Source: a virus
Length of the DNA stretch: 64,000 nucleotides
IMG/VR virus record: IMGVR_UViG_3300028392_000043
Span: 1 to 64,000 of that record
Strand: one strand, 5' to 3'
Part shown: piece by piece, positions 17,734 to 24,497 of the stretch
Position numbering within the stretch: position 1 is the stretch's first letter
Layout: each line of letters begins with the position of its first letter
Program-made: the position numbers and the translations under genes
Notes under the pieces: model-generated
Told to the model about the DNA's origin: nothing
What the model saw: the letters and a program-made list of their open reading frames with translations, nothing else
Databases searched by the model: none

Positions 17734-18342
17734 ATGTATCGTCCTGCAACTGTTCTTCGCTTAGCTAAGGCTCTCACTATTGGTGGTGTGAATCGTGCTA
17801 AGGGATATATTCTTACTGATGCTGAAGTGTTGAGTATGAAGACGTTGCAGTCTCTTCTTGCGAAGCGGTGGGTGGTCCCTGTTCCGGGGCCATCCGCCGT
17901 TCGCTTGGCTACTGCACGCCAGCAGTCTCCTGATGGTGCTTTTGGGCCTACGGGCTTGTTGGATACTTCTTACATGACGGATAGTTCTGCTAATAACTCT
18001 GTTAAGTACACTCCAATACCTACTTATCTAAATCCTCAGGTTCTTCGGGATTATGCTAAGGATAATATTCCTTATGCTTTGACTGGTACTGCTGGTTCTG
18101 GTCAGGTTGTTTTGAATTGGTATGCGCCTAGCAATAGCCCTTCTGGTTTGACAGATTACAGTATTCAGTACAAGTTGTCTTCTGCTTCGTCTTGGACTAC
18201 TTTTACTCATACTGCTTCTACGGCTGTTACTGCAACTATTACTGGTTTAACTGCTAATACTTTGTATGATTTTCGTGTTGCTGCAATAATTAGTTCTACT
18301 ACAGGAACGTACTCTAATACGTTTACTATTGATCCTAGTTAG
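17734..18342 (+). CDS. head-associated protein with C-terminal fibronectin type III domain
   Basis: 202 residues. The N-terminal 85 residues are not recognised but begin with a small basic domain (YRPATVLRLAKALTIGG). The C-terminal about 90 residues form a fibronectin type III repeat: NIPYALTGTAGSGQVVLNW, LTDYSIQYKLSSASSWTTF, TATITGLTANTLYDFRVAA. Such domains on phage heads are thought to bind carbohydrates on the cell or in the environment. Two bases separate it from the capsid gene. Confidence 0.65.
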   Translation: MYRPATVLRLAKALTIGGVNRAKGYILTDAEVLSMKTLQSLLAKRWVVPVPGPSAVRLATARQQSPDGAFGPTGLLDTSYMTDSSANNSVKYTPIPTYLNPQVLRDYAKDNIPYALTGTAGSGQVVLNWYAPSNSPSGLTDYSIQYKLSSASSWTTFTHTASTAVTATITGLTANTLYDFRVAAIISSTTGTYSNTFTIDPS

Positions 18343-18350
18343 GGGTTAGT

Positions 18351-18650
18351 ATGACTGTGACTAAGGCTACTAACGGCAAAGTGCAGACGTCGATTAAGAA
18401 AGCAACTTCTACTACTTCTCGTGCTACTTCGGTGTCTCAGGAGGATGTTGCGGTGGCTGATAAAGAGGTTCAGCGGGTTGCTACTCGTAATGCGATTAAT
18501 GCTGATACTACTAAGGCTATTGTTTACAAAGCGGTTAAGCCTTTGGTTGTTGGTGCGCATACTTATGCTGCAGGGGACATTGTTCCTGAGGCATCTAGTT
18601 GGCTTCGTTTAGACTCATGGATTATGGCCCGGTGGGTTGAGGAAGTTTAA
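18351..18650 (+). CDS. small head surface protein, short paralogue of the next gene
   Basis: 99 residues. The N-terminus reads KVQTSIKKA. The C-terminal half has AVADKEVQRVATRNAIN, then KAVKPLVVGAHTYAAGDIVP and WIMARWVEEV. Both ends match the N- and C-terminal ends of the 421-residue protein encoded immediately downstream, so the two arose by duplication. Its one-base overlap with that gene suggests coupled translation. The function is unknown; the position after the capsid gene favours a head or head-completion protein. Confidence 0.6.
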   Translation: MTVTKATNGKVQTSIKKATSTTSRATSVSQEDVAVADKEVQRVATRNAINADTTKAIVYKAVKPLVVGAHTYAAGDIVPEASSWLRLDSWIMARWVEEV

Positions 18651-19915
18651 TGCCAATTACTAAAACTTCTGTTGGCAAGTTTCAGACTTCTATTCGTAAA
18701 GCTAATTCTATTGTTCCTAATTTTGTTTTTGGTACGAATGCTTTAGAAGTTACGCAAGTTGCTTCAAATAATTCGGGCATTAGAACCCCTAACCTTATTG
18801 CTGTTAGTCCTAGTACAACTTACACTTTTTCATATTATGTTAAGCCAGGGTCGGGTAACAGTAGTATTGATCTTGCTACTATTGTTCATGACGTAGATTC
18901 TGGTGGTTCCAATATTGTCACTCAGCATAATACGACTAATACTACTTATTATGCTAGTGATGGGTGGAAAAGAGTAGTTCATACTTTTACTACTCATGCA
19001 TCAGCCGCGTTTGTAAGACTTCATATTTGTTATAACACTTATCCTGTGAATTCACAGGCTGTGGCTGGATCAAAATTTGTTGTTGATGGAATTATGCTAG
19101 AACAATCTTCAACTGCTAATGTGTTTAAGCCTAACTTGGTACCAAATTCTTCTTTTGAAACTGATGCTTCTGGTTGGGAATTATTAAAATCTCCCGATAA
19201 TGTGTCGGCTACTTTGCAAACTTCGTCAACATATTCTTTGTATGGTAGTAATAGTTTAAAGCTTTCAGTTGGTTCGACTTTTACGCCTGCTACTTCATAC
19301 GTTTTTGCGGATATTACAAACACACTTGTTGCTGGAACATATGTTTTTAGCGCTTATGTTTATTCACCTGTAGCAACAACAGTTAAACTTCCTTTTAGAG
19401 ACAATGATGGTACTTCATATGATGGAGCAAGCGATTTTGTTGTTCCTGCAAACACTTGGACAAGAATATCTAAACCAGTAGTTCAAGTTGGCACTAATGT
19501 ACATTGGAGCATTGGTTTTGATGTTGGTCAAGTTGTGGCAAATTCTAATCTGTATATTGATGGGGTAAAGTTAGAAACCTCAAGCACTGTAAGTGCATAT
19601 AATTTGGTTCCAAATGAATCTTTTGAAACTAATACTACAGGTTGGGATGTCAATGCCCCTGGTGTTACGTTAACTTTACTTTCTTCTCCTGTGTCGTCAC
19701 AAGATGTTTGTGTGGCTAATAGAATGGCACAGCGTCTTGCTACTCGCAAAGTAATTATCGCGGATATTGATAAGACTAAGACTTATAAGGCTACAAGGCC
19801 TATGATTATTGGTAGTACTAGTTATGCTGTTGGGGATGTTGTTCCTGGCGCCGCTAATTGGACTCGTGTTGAGACTTGGATTAAAGCCCGTTGGATTGAG
19901 GAAGTGGATTTGTAA
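18650..19915 (+). CDS. head surface protein with inserted carbohydrate-binding-like domains
   Basis: 421 residues. Residues 1-20 and about 345-421 correspond to the short protein encoded just upstream (shared KxQTSIxKA start and a common end of the form KARWIEEV). Between them lies an insert of beta-sandwich domains of CBM4/9 type: one copy at about residues 25-163, a second that opens with VPNSSFETDASGW at about 163, and a third that opens with VPNESFETNTTGW at about 319 but stops after some 26 residues and is truncated. The first two copies share a YTFSYYVKPG or YVFSAYVYSP strand and an ILEQSS- or KLETSS-like ending. The protein probably decorates the head and binds glycans. Confidence 0.65.
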   Translation: MPITKTSVGKFQTSIRKANSIVPNFVFGTNALEVTQVASNNSGIRTPNLIAVSPSTTYTFSYYVKPGSGNSSIDLATIVHDVDSGGSNIVTQHNTTNTTYYASDGWKRVVHTFTTHASAAFVRLHICYNTYPVNSQAVAGSKFVVDGIMLEQSSTANVFKPNLVPNSSFETDASGWELLKSPDNVSATLQTSSTYSLYGSNSLKLSVGSTFTPATSYVFADITNTLVAGTYVFSAYVYSPVATTVKLPFRDNDGTSYDGASDFVVPANTWTRISKPVVQVGTNVHWSIGFDVGQVVANSNLYIDGVKLETSSTVSAYNLVPNESFETNTTGWDVNAPGVTLTLLSSPVSSQDVCVANRMAQRLATRKVIIADIDKTKTYKATRPMIIGSTSYAVGDVVPGAANWTRVETWIKARWIEEVDL

Positions 19916-20526
19916 TGTGCGCATCATGTGGTTGTGGTTGTAAGCATGGCATTGCAGCAAAGGGCTGTAATTGTAAATGTAAAACGTGTCGGGAGGCTCG
20001 TATGTCTGTAGAAAAGTCGTTTGCGATTGCTAAGGCTTATCGTGATCTTAATGAGTTTGCTAAGTCTGTTGAGTTGGCTCCTACTCATGTGGGTAGTATT
20101 TCTGCTGGTCAGCGTTATTGCGATAATGGGTCGTGTGCTACGTGTATTAGGCAGGCTAGTCGTGACAAGAATGCTCGTCAGACGGCTTTGCATGTGCGTA
20201 AGAGTGACGATAAAATTAACTCTACCCGTTTGGCTTTGGGTACGGTTCTTCCTGGTATGCATGGTGCTGTTGCGGGTAAGAAGGGTAAGAAGCTTCGCGC
20301 TGCTGGTAATGAAATTACCGGCGATGTTGTAGGTGGTGCTGCTGGTATTGGGGCGGCTTATGGTGTTGGTCGCGCTCTGCGTTCTGGAAAAATTAAGAAT
20401 CCTAAGACTGCTGCAGGGCTTGCTGCGGTTGGTGGCACTTTAGGTTTGGCTGGTGGTGTTGGTGGCGCTACGGTAGGCACTATGCGGGCTCATAAAAAGG
20501 GTTACTACAAGGATATTGAAAAGTAA
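19915..20526 (+). CDS. Cys-rich plus Gly/Ala-rich protein of the head module
   Basis: 203 residues. The first 27 residues hold nine cysteines, mostly in CxC or CxxC arrangement (CASCGCGCKHG, then GCNCKCKTC), and a further CxxC (CATC) lies at about residue 73; these could bind zinc. The C-terminal half has Gly/Ala-rich hydrophobic segments (VVGGAAGIGAAYGVGRAL, AAVGGTLGLAGGVGGATVGTM) flanked by Lys/Arg, as in four other head-module proteins. An internal ATG at 20002 would give a product lacking the Cys cluster. Function unknown. Confidence 0.55.
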   Translation: MCASCGCGCKHGIAAKGCNCKCKTCREARMSVEKSFAIAKAYRDLNEFAKSVELAPTHVGSISAGQRYCDNGSCATCIRQASRDKNARQTALHVRKSDDKINSTRLALGTVLPGMHGAVAGKKGKKLRAAGNEITGDVVGGAAGIGAAYGVGRALRSGKIKNPKTAAGLAAVGGTLGLAGGVGGATVGTMRAHKKGYYKDIEK

Positions 20527-20566
20527 GTATTTCATTAAGTTTTTGTTTATCAGTTAGGATTGTCCT

Positions 20567-21067
20567 ATGTCGTGGACGTATAGTGGTAATCCGGGTTCTT
20601 CTGATAAGGACAGTGTTCGGTTTTATGTAGGGGATACTGATTCTTCTTTTCCGTTGTTGACGGATGAGGAGGTTCAGTTTCTTTTAGATCAGTGGAATAC
20701 TGATTACAATGCTCCGCTTTATGTTGCTGCGGTTGCGGCTGAGGTTATTTCTGGTCGTTTTGCTCGTGAGGTTAGTGTTTCGGCTGATGGTGTTTCTGTT
20801 CAGTTGAGCGAGTTGCAGGAGCGTTACAATAATCTTGCTGTTTCTTTGCGTGACCAGTATAAGGCTTTGTATGGGTTCTTTGACCCTGTTACTGCGGCTA
20901 ATATTTTGAGTATTGAGTGGGATCCTGAGATTAAGCCTCTTGTGTTTGGTATTGGCTTTAATGATAATTATCTTGCTGGCCGTCAGAATTATGGTGATTT
21001 TCATCCTGGTCGTTCGACTGATTGGTGGAAGTCTGATGTTCAAAATGAACCGATTGTTTGGGGCTAA
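20567..21067 (+). CDS. head-tail connector (adaptor) protein
   Basis: 166 residues. It resembles adaptor proteins of the gp6/gp15 kind: the N-terminal DSVRFYVGDTDSSFPLLTDEEVQFLLDQ, then a helix LYVAAVAAEVISGRFAREVS and SELQERYNNLAVSLRDQYKALYG. Such proteins bind the portal and extend the channel. The C-terminal 50 residues are a longer tail ending in WG. It is the first of five closely packed connector and terminator genes. Confidence 0.7.
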   Translation: MSWTYSGNPGSSDKDSVRFYVGDTDSSFPLLTDEEVQFLLDQWNTDYNAPLYVAAVAAEVISGRFAREVSVSADGVSVQLSELQERYNNLAVSLRDQYKALYGFFDPVTAANILSIEWDPEIKPLVFGIGFNDNYLAGRQNYGDFHPGRSTDWWKSDVQNEPIVWG

Positions 21068-21069
21068 TT

Positions 21070-21381
21070 ATGGAATTAGTTGAGCTTGGTCGTGTTGCTA
21101 AGGGCTTGCCTTCTGCAATGAATAGGGCGCTTAAAGCTGGTAACGCTAGTGTTTTTGATAATGAAATGAAACAGGGTATGCTTCTGCAGCATTTGTCCGG
21201 TAAAGAAGCTTCGCGATTTTTGGCTTTGTCTAGAAAAACTACAAGTTTGCCAGAAAAAATTAAGCATGGTTCTGATTATGGTATTCATCGTGTTACTGGA
21301 GAGGCTGTAAGAGCTAGCGAAGGACGTGCGAAGAGTGCTGCGGCCGAGCGGCCTGGCAAGTTAAAAAGAGTACTTCCGTAA
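21070..21381 (+). CDS. small basic protein between connector genes
   Basis: 103 residues from the ATG at 21070, which has a GGGG ribosome site 7 bases upstream; an in-frame TTG at 21058 lies inside the preceding gene and is less likely. It is helical and basic, with a middle LLQHLSGKEASRFLALSRKT and a Lys/Arg-rich tail. Not recognised. Its stop overlaps the start of the next connector gene. Confidence 0.55.
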   Translation: MELVELGRVAKGLPSAMNRALKAGNASVFDNEMKQGMLLQHLSGKEASRFLALSRKTTSLPEKIKHGSDYGIHRVTGEAVRASEGRAKSAAAERPGKLKRVLP

Positions 21382-21848
21382 TGTACAAAATTAATACTAG
21401 TCTTGTGCATCGTTATGCTCAGCGTTATGCCGAAATGAATATGACTGCTACTTTGCGTATTGATCGTCCAGGTAAACCTTCTCTTAATACTACAACTGGT
21501 GATGCTACTGCTACTGTGCTTTCTACTATTTACACTGGCAAGGGTAGGGTTACTACGATTGCTGGGCCTGTGCAGTATCAGTTGGGTGAAGAGCCTCAGT
21601 ATTTTTCTAGTGGTGCGGTGTCTATTCCTTTGCTTGATGATGACGGGCAGCCTACTACTCCTCAGGTGAATGATGTGGTTGTTGTGGTTGCTCATCCTGA
21701 TGTGTTGATGGTTGGTCGTGCTTTTCGTGTTATGGATGTTCAGGCTTCTGGTCAGTTTGAGGCTGTGCGTAACATTTCTGTTACTGGTGTTCAGCGTTGG
21801 GAAGGTTGGACTCCGGAAACTAATATTCCTTCGGAGTGGTATGTATGA
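21381..21848 (+). CDS. head-closure (stopper) protein
   Basis: 155 residues, mostly beta. It resembles the DUF6093-like head-closure proteins of actinophages: MTATLRIDRPGKPSLNTTTG, GKGRVTTI, SGAVSIPLLDD, VNDVVVVVAHPDVLMVGRAF and a final RWEGW. In this family the protein seals the filled head and connects to the tail. It overlaps the next gene through ATGA. Confidence 0.65.
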   Translation: MYKINTSLVHRYAQRYAEMNMTATLRIDRPGKPSLNTTTGDATATVLSTIYTGKGRVTTIAGPVQYQLGEEPQYFSSGAVSIPLLDDDGQPTTPQVNDVVVVVAHPDVLMVGRAFRVMDVQASGQFEAVRNISVTGVQRWEGWTPETNIPSEWYV

Positions 21849-22123
21849 CGTTTAAGAATGTAACAGATAAGTTGCGTCAAATGCAGGTTGATGCTCAGAA
21901 GGTTCCTCAGGCTTTGCATAATAGTGCTCAGGAGATTGTGAAGTCTAAGCCTTTGGCTAATGTGTCTGCTGTGGTTCATAATACGTCTACGGGTACTGCT
22001 ATCACGTTTAAGCCTAATGTGGGGGTTAGGGTGGATTCTGCGGCTGTTTCAGAGCATGCTAGTAGTATTGCTAAGGAGTTGGCTCATAAGAGCACACAGG
22101 TCGCTAGAGGGGCTTTGAGATGA
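21845..22123 (+). CDS. neck/tail-completion protein, HK97 gp10-like
   Basis: 92 residues from the ATG at 21845, which overlaps the preceding stop (ATGA); an in-frame GTG three codons earlier is less likely. An N-terminal helix (VTDKLRQMQVDAQKVPQALH) is followed by beta strands and a C-terminal helix, as in the gp10-like family found between head closure and tail terminator. Assignment rests mainly on position and size. Confidence 0.5.
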   Translation: MTFKNVTDKLRQMQVDAQKVPQALHNSAQEIVKSKPLANVSAVVHNTSTGTAITFKPNVGVRVDSAAVSEHASSIAKELAHKSTQVARGALR

Positions 22124-22578
22124 TTGATCATGGCGCGTTAACTGACGCTATTATTGTTCAGTTGGTGGCTACTGGCGAGCTTGTTGGTGATGGTGTTGCT
22201 CCTGCTGATGGTGGCTGGGTTAAGGGTCAACCTAATCAGAGTGTTTTTGCTCCTTATACGGTGCTGGTTTCTACTGGCGCTAATGTGATGATTAATGACC
22301 TTGATGGTAATTTGGATTGGACTGTGAACTTTAATCTGAGGCATTTTGGTGGGTCTCGTAAGCAGTGTGATTGGATTGCTAATAAGACTCGTGTTGCTGT
22401 TGATGGCGGTCCTAATAATTTGCTTCATTCTACGTTTGGTAGCACTGAGGTTTTTAAGATTACTGCTATTCAATGGCAAAATTTAGGGTCTGTTACTCGT
22501 GTCGATACTGTGAATCCACCTTTTTGGCAGTGTTTTGATTCTGTCGGATTTGTTTGTTCGAGGAACAGTTTTTCTTAA
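22120..22578 (+). CDS. tail terminator protein
   Basis: 152 residues. It has the tail-terminator layout of an N-terminal helix (LTDAIIVQLVATGELVGDG), a segment around FAPYTVLVSTGA, a long strand DGNLDWTVNFNLRHFGGSRKQ, and a helix CDWIANKTRVAVDG. Such proteins cap the tail tube and fix its length. The gene is coupled to its upstream neighbour (ATGA) and lies just before the major tail gene. Confidence 0.65.
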   Translation: MIDHGALTDAIIVQLVATGELVGDGVAPADGGWVKGQPNQSVFAPYTVLVSTGANVMINDLDGNLDWTVNFNLRHFGGSRKQCDWIANKTRVAVDGGPNNLLHSTFGSTEVFKITAIQWQNLGSVTRVDTVNPPFWQCFDSVGFVCSRNSFS

Positions 22579-22627
22579 ACTTTGTAGTAGTATCGGATAT
22601 ACCGGTATTTAATCGTACGATTGGCTT

Positions 22628-22633
22628 AGGAGG
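22628..22633 (+). promoter_or_regulatory. strong ribosome binding site of the major tail gene
   Basis: AGGAGG lies 9 bases before the ATG at 22643. It is one of the best anti-16S matches in the window. It sits in one of the few gaps of the structural operon (22579-22642), as expected for a highly expressed virion protein. Confidence 0.6.
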
Positions 22634-22642
22634 CCTACCACT

Positions 22643-23644
22643 ATGGCAAGAATTATTCCGAACAATAATACGTGGATTGGGTTTATTCCTGTCACGTCTT
22701 TTGGTTCTGCTATTTCGGGTTACAACACTGCTTGGAACGCGTCACAAACTCAACCAAACATCACCGCTGCTGAAATAGCTACTGCTTACGATATGACTCC
22801 TTTTGTCATTTCTGTAACCGCACAGTCAACAGGTAACACTGTTCCTACACCTTCTTTGGACACTTTGTTTGAAGGTAACGTTCCCGGCACAGTTAATGCT
22901 TCGTTTACTGCAGATTTTTACCGCGATGATGCTTTATACACTGACCTTAACGGTACTGGCGCTAACGCTGTTGACTTTGCTTGGACTAAACTTCCACGCG
23001 GTCAAAAAGGTTACTTTGTAATCTCGCGTTTCAATGATCCAGGCAGTATTACTCAGGGTACTAACCAGTCACCTGCAGCAGGTAACATTGTTGAAATTTG
23101 GCCTGTAGTTGTAACTGCTCGTACTGCGGGTCCTGTTACATCTAACACTGTTCAGACTTTCACAATCACTGGTGCTGTTCCACAGGAACCAGCTGAAGGT
23201 GCAAACGTTATTGCTAGTGCTAGTGCTGTTCCATCTGCTGTTGTTAACCTTGTGGCTACTCGCTTGACTCAGACTGCATCTGCTTCTGTGGCTTCGATTA
23301 ACCTTGACTGGGATACACCTGCTTACACCGGTACTCTAACTGGTGGTGCTACTGAAGCTGCTACACCTTACATTGTGCAGGTTTCAACTTCAGCGACTGG
23401 TACGTTTACAACGATTACTCAGTTGACTGCGACTTCAATCGCTTCTGCAACTGGTTCATCATATGCTGATTCAAACTTCCAAGCTTTGAACACTACACCA
23501 ACTACTCCAGTAACTAGCGCTAACATTGCTATCACGACTTCACAGGGTACTTCAAAGACCTTGTACTTCCGTGTAGCAGCGCGTAACGCTAACGGTCCTG
23601 GTACTTACAGCAACGTCGTTTCTGTAGCAGCCGTTCACGGTTAA
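22643..23644 (+). CDS. major tail protein with C-terminal Ig/FN3-like domain
   Basis: 333 residues. The N-terminal two thirds are a beta-rich tail-tube protein (WIGFIPVTSFGSAISGYN, GTVNASFTADFYRDD, KLPRGQKGYFVISRF, VVTARTAGPVTSNTVQTFTI). From about residue 200 an Ig- or FN3-like domain follows (SINLDWDTPAYTG, TPYIVQVSTSATGTF, LYFRVAARNANGPGTYSN) that would project from the tube surface. Strong ribosome site, C-ended codons and the position before the tail chaperones support the call. A hairpin follows the stop. Confidence 0.8.
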   Translation: MARIIPNNNTWIGFIPVTSFGSAISGYNTAWNASQTQPNITAAEIATAYDMTPFVISVTAQSTGNTVPTPSLDTLFEGNVPGTVNASFTADFYRDDALYTDLNGTGANAVDFAWTKLPRGQKGYFVISRFNDPGSITQGTNQSPAAGNIVEIWPVVVTARTAGPVTSNTVQTFTITGAVPQEPAEGANVIASASAVPSAVVNLVATRLTQTASASVASINLDWDTPAYTGTLTGGATEAATPYIVQVSTSATGTFTTITQLTATSIASATGSSYADSNFQALNTTPTTPVTSANIAITTSQGTSKTLYFRVAARNANGPGTYSNVVSVAAVHG

Positions 23645-23652
23645 ACTAATTT

Positions 23653-23698
23653 AGTATAGGCGGAGGAGTTTTCCTCTCTTTTCTCCTTCGCCTATACT
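23653..23698 (+). terminator. hairpin terminator after the major tail gene
   Basis: Arms 23653-23668 and 23683-23698 pair over 16 bp with one G.T pair around a 14-base pyrimidine-rich loop, just after the major tail stop and before the chaperone gene. Only a short T stretch follows, so it may be a partial terminator that lowers expression of the downstream tail genes, or an RNA-stabilising hairpin. Confidence 0.6.
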
Positions 23699-23767
23699 TT
23701 ATACATGTCCGCATCTACACCTCGTAATAAGCGAAAGCTTAAACAGACCGAACGAAGGAAATATATC

Positions 23768-24154
23768 ATGGCTCGTAAAATTGCTACTCTTGAAGATCTA
23801 CTCAAGAAACCTGCTCGTACTAAAGAAATTGTTATTAACGTGCCTTCTGGCAAGTCGTCTACTACTGATTTTGTGGTAACTATTAAGGCGATTGGCTCTA
23901 GGGCTTATGACGATTTGTTATCTGCTCATCCACCAACTAATGAACAAAAGAAAGAAGGTACGTCGTATAACGTTGAAACGTTTGCGCCGGCTCTAATTTC
24001 TGCTTGTTCTGTTACTCCGCAGTTGAATGAAGAACAAGCTAATCAAATTTGGACTTCTAACGAGTGGTCTCGTGGTGAGTTGACTGAATTGTTTATTGGG
24101 TGTGTTGAGGTTAATTCTAAAGGCCTCGATGTCCCTTTCAACGAAGTCGGCTGA
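23768..24154 (+). CDS. tail assembly chaperone, frame-0 product (gpG-like)
   Basis: 128 residues from the ATG at 23768, which has a good AAGGA site; an in-frame ATG at 23705 has none. The protein has the usual chaperone composition: VINVPSGKSSTTDFVVTIKAIG, AYDDLLSAHPPT, FAPALISACSVTPQLNEEQA and ELTELFIGCVEVNSK. These proteins coat the tape measure protein during tail assembly. A slippery site near the end produces a longer form in the -1 frame, as in lambda G and GT. Confidence 0.8.
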   Translation: MARKIATLEDLLKKPARTKEIVINVPSGKSSTTDFVVTIKAIGSRAYDDLLSAHPPTNEQKKEGTSYNVETFAPALISACSVTPQLNEEQANQIWTSNEWSRGELTELFIGCVEVNSKGLDVPFNEVG

Positions 24155-24169
24155 GGTACGACCCGACTT
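24133..24169 (+). promoter_or_regulatory. -1 programmed frameshift site of the tail assembly chaperone
   Basis: C CCT TTC at 24133-24139 is in frame with the upstream chaperone, so slippage gives CCC TTT. Four bases later AAGTCGG (24144-24150) and CCGACTT (24163-24169) form a 7-bp hairpin whose loop contains the frame-0 stop TGA. The -1 frame is open from 24121 to 24495. Confidence 0.8.
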
Positions 24170-24495
24170 TCTATATGGAAGTCGCATGGTGCTCAGACCA
24201 TGGGCTTCCTCATTCTACGCTTCTTGATTGGAATGAGGATGACCGCGCTAAACTCGCAGCGTATTTGTTGGAGTCTGGTGAGAAGTGTCAAATGTGTGGA
24301 ACTGCTGGCTGGGAGTGGGAAGAAGATAGGCATGCTTATGAACCTATCACTCACCAATGTTGGGGTTGTTACATAAAGGATCGTGCTACGGACGAGAATG
24401 AGCGCTTGCCAGGCTCTACAATTACATTAGTACCTTCTTATGTTGCGGATGCTACTCGTAATAAAGAGGTAAAGAGGCCTGAGCGAAAGGATTAA
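24139..24495 (+). CDS. tail assembly chaperone, frameshift extension (gpGT-like)
   Basis: The -1 frame adds 118 residues to the first 124 of the chaperone, giving a 242-residue fusion. The sequence RYDPTFYMEVAWCSDHGLPHS and DWNEDDRAKLAAYLLE is typical of the second chaperone frame in actinophages. It then shows CQMCGTAGWEWEED and CWGCY, four cysteines in two CxxC pairs that could bind zinc. No ribosome site precedes the internal ATG at 24175, so the frame is likely reached only by frameshifting. It ends three bases before the tape measure start. Confidence 0.8.
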   Translation, partial: QRSRLRYDPTFYMEVAWCSDHGLPHSTLLDWNEDDRAKLAAYLLESGEKCQMCGTAGWEWEEDRHAYEPITHQCWGCYIKDRATDENERLPGSTITLVPSYVADATRNKEVKRPERKD

Positions 24496-24497
24496 CT

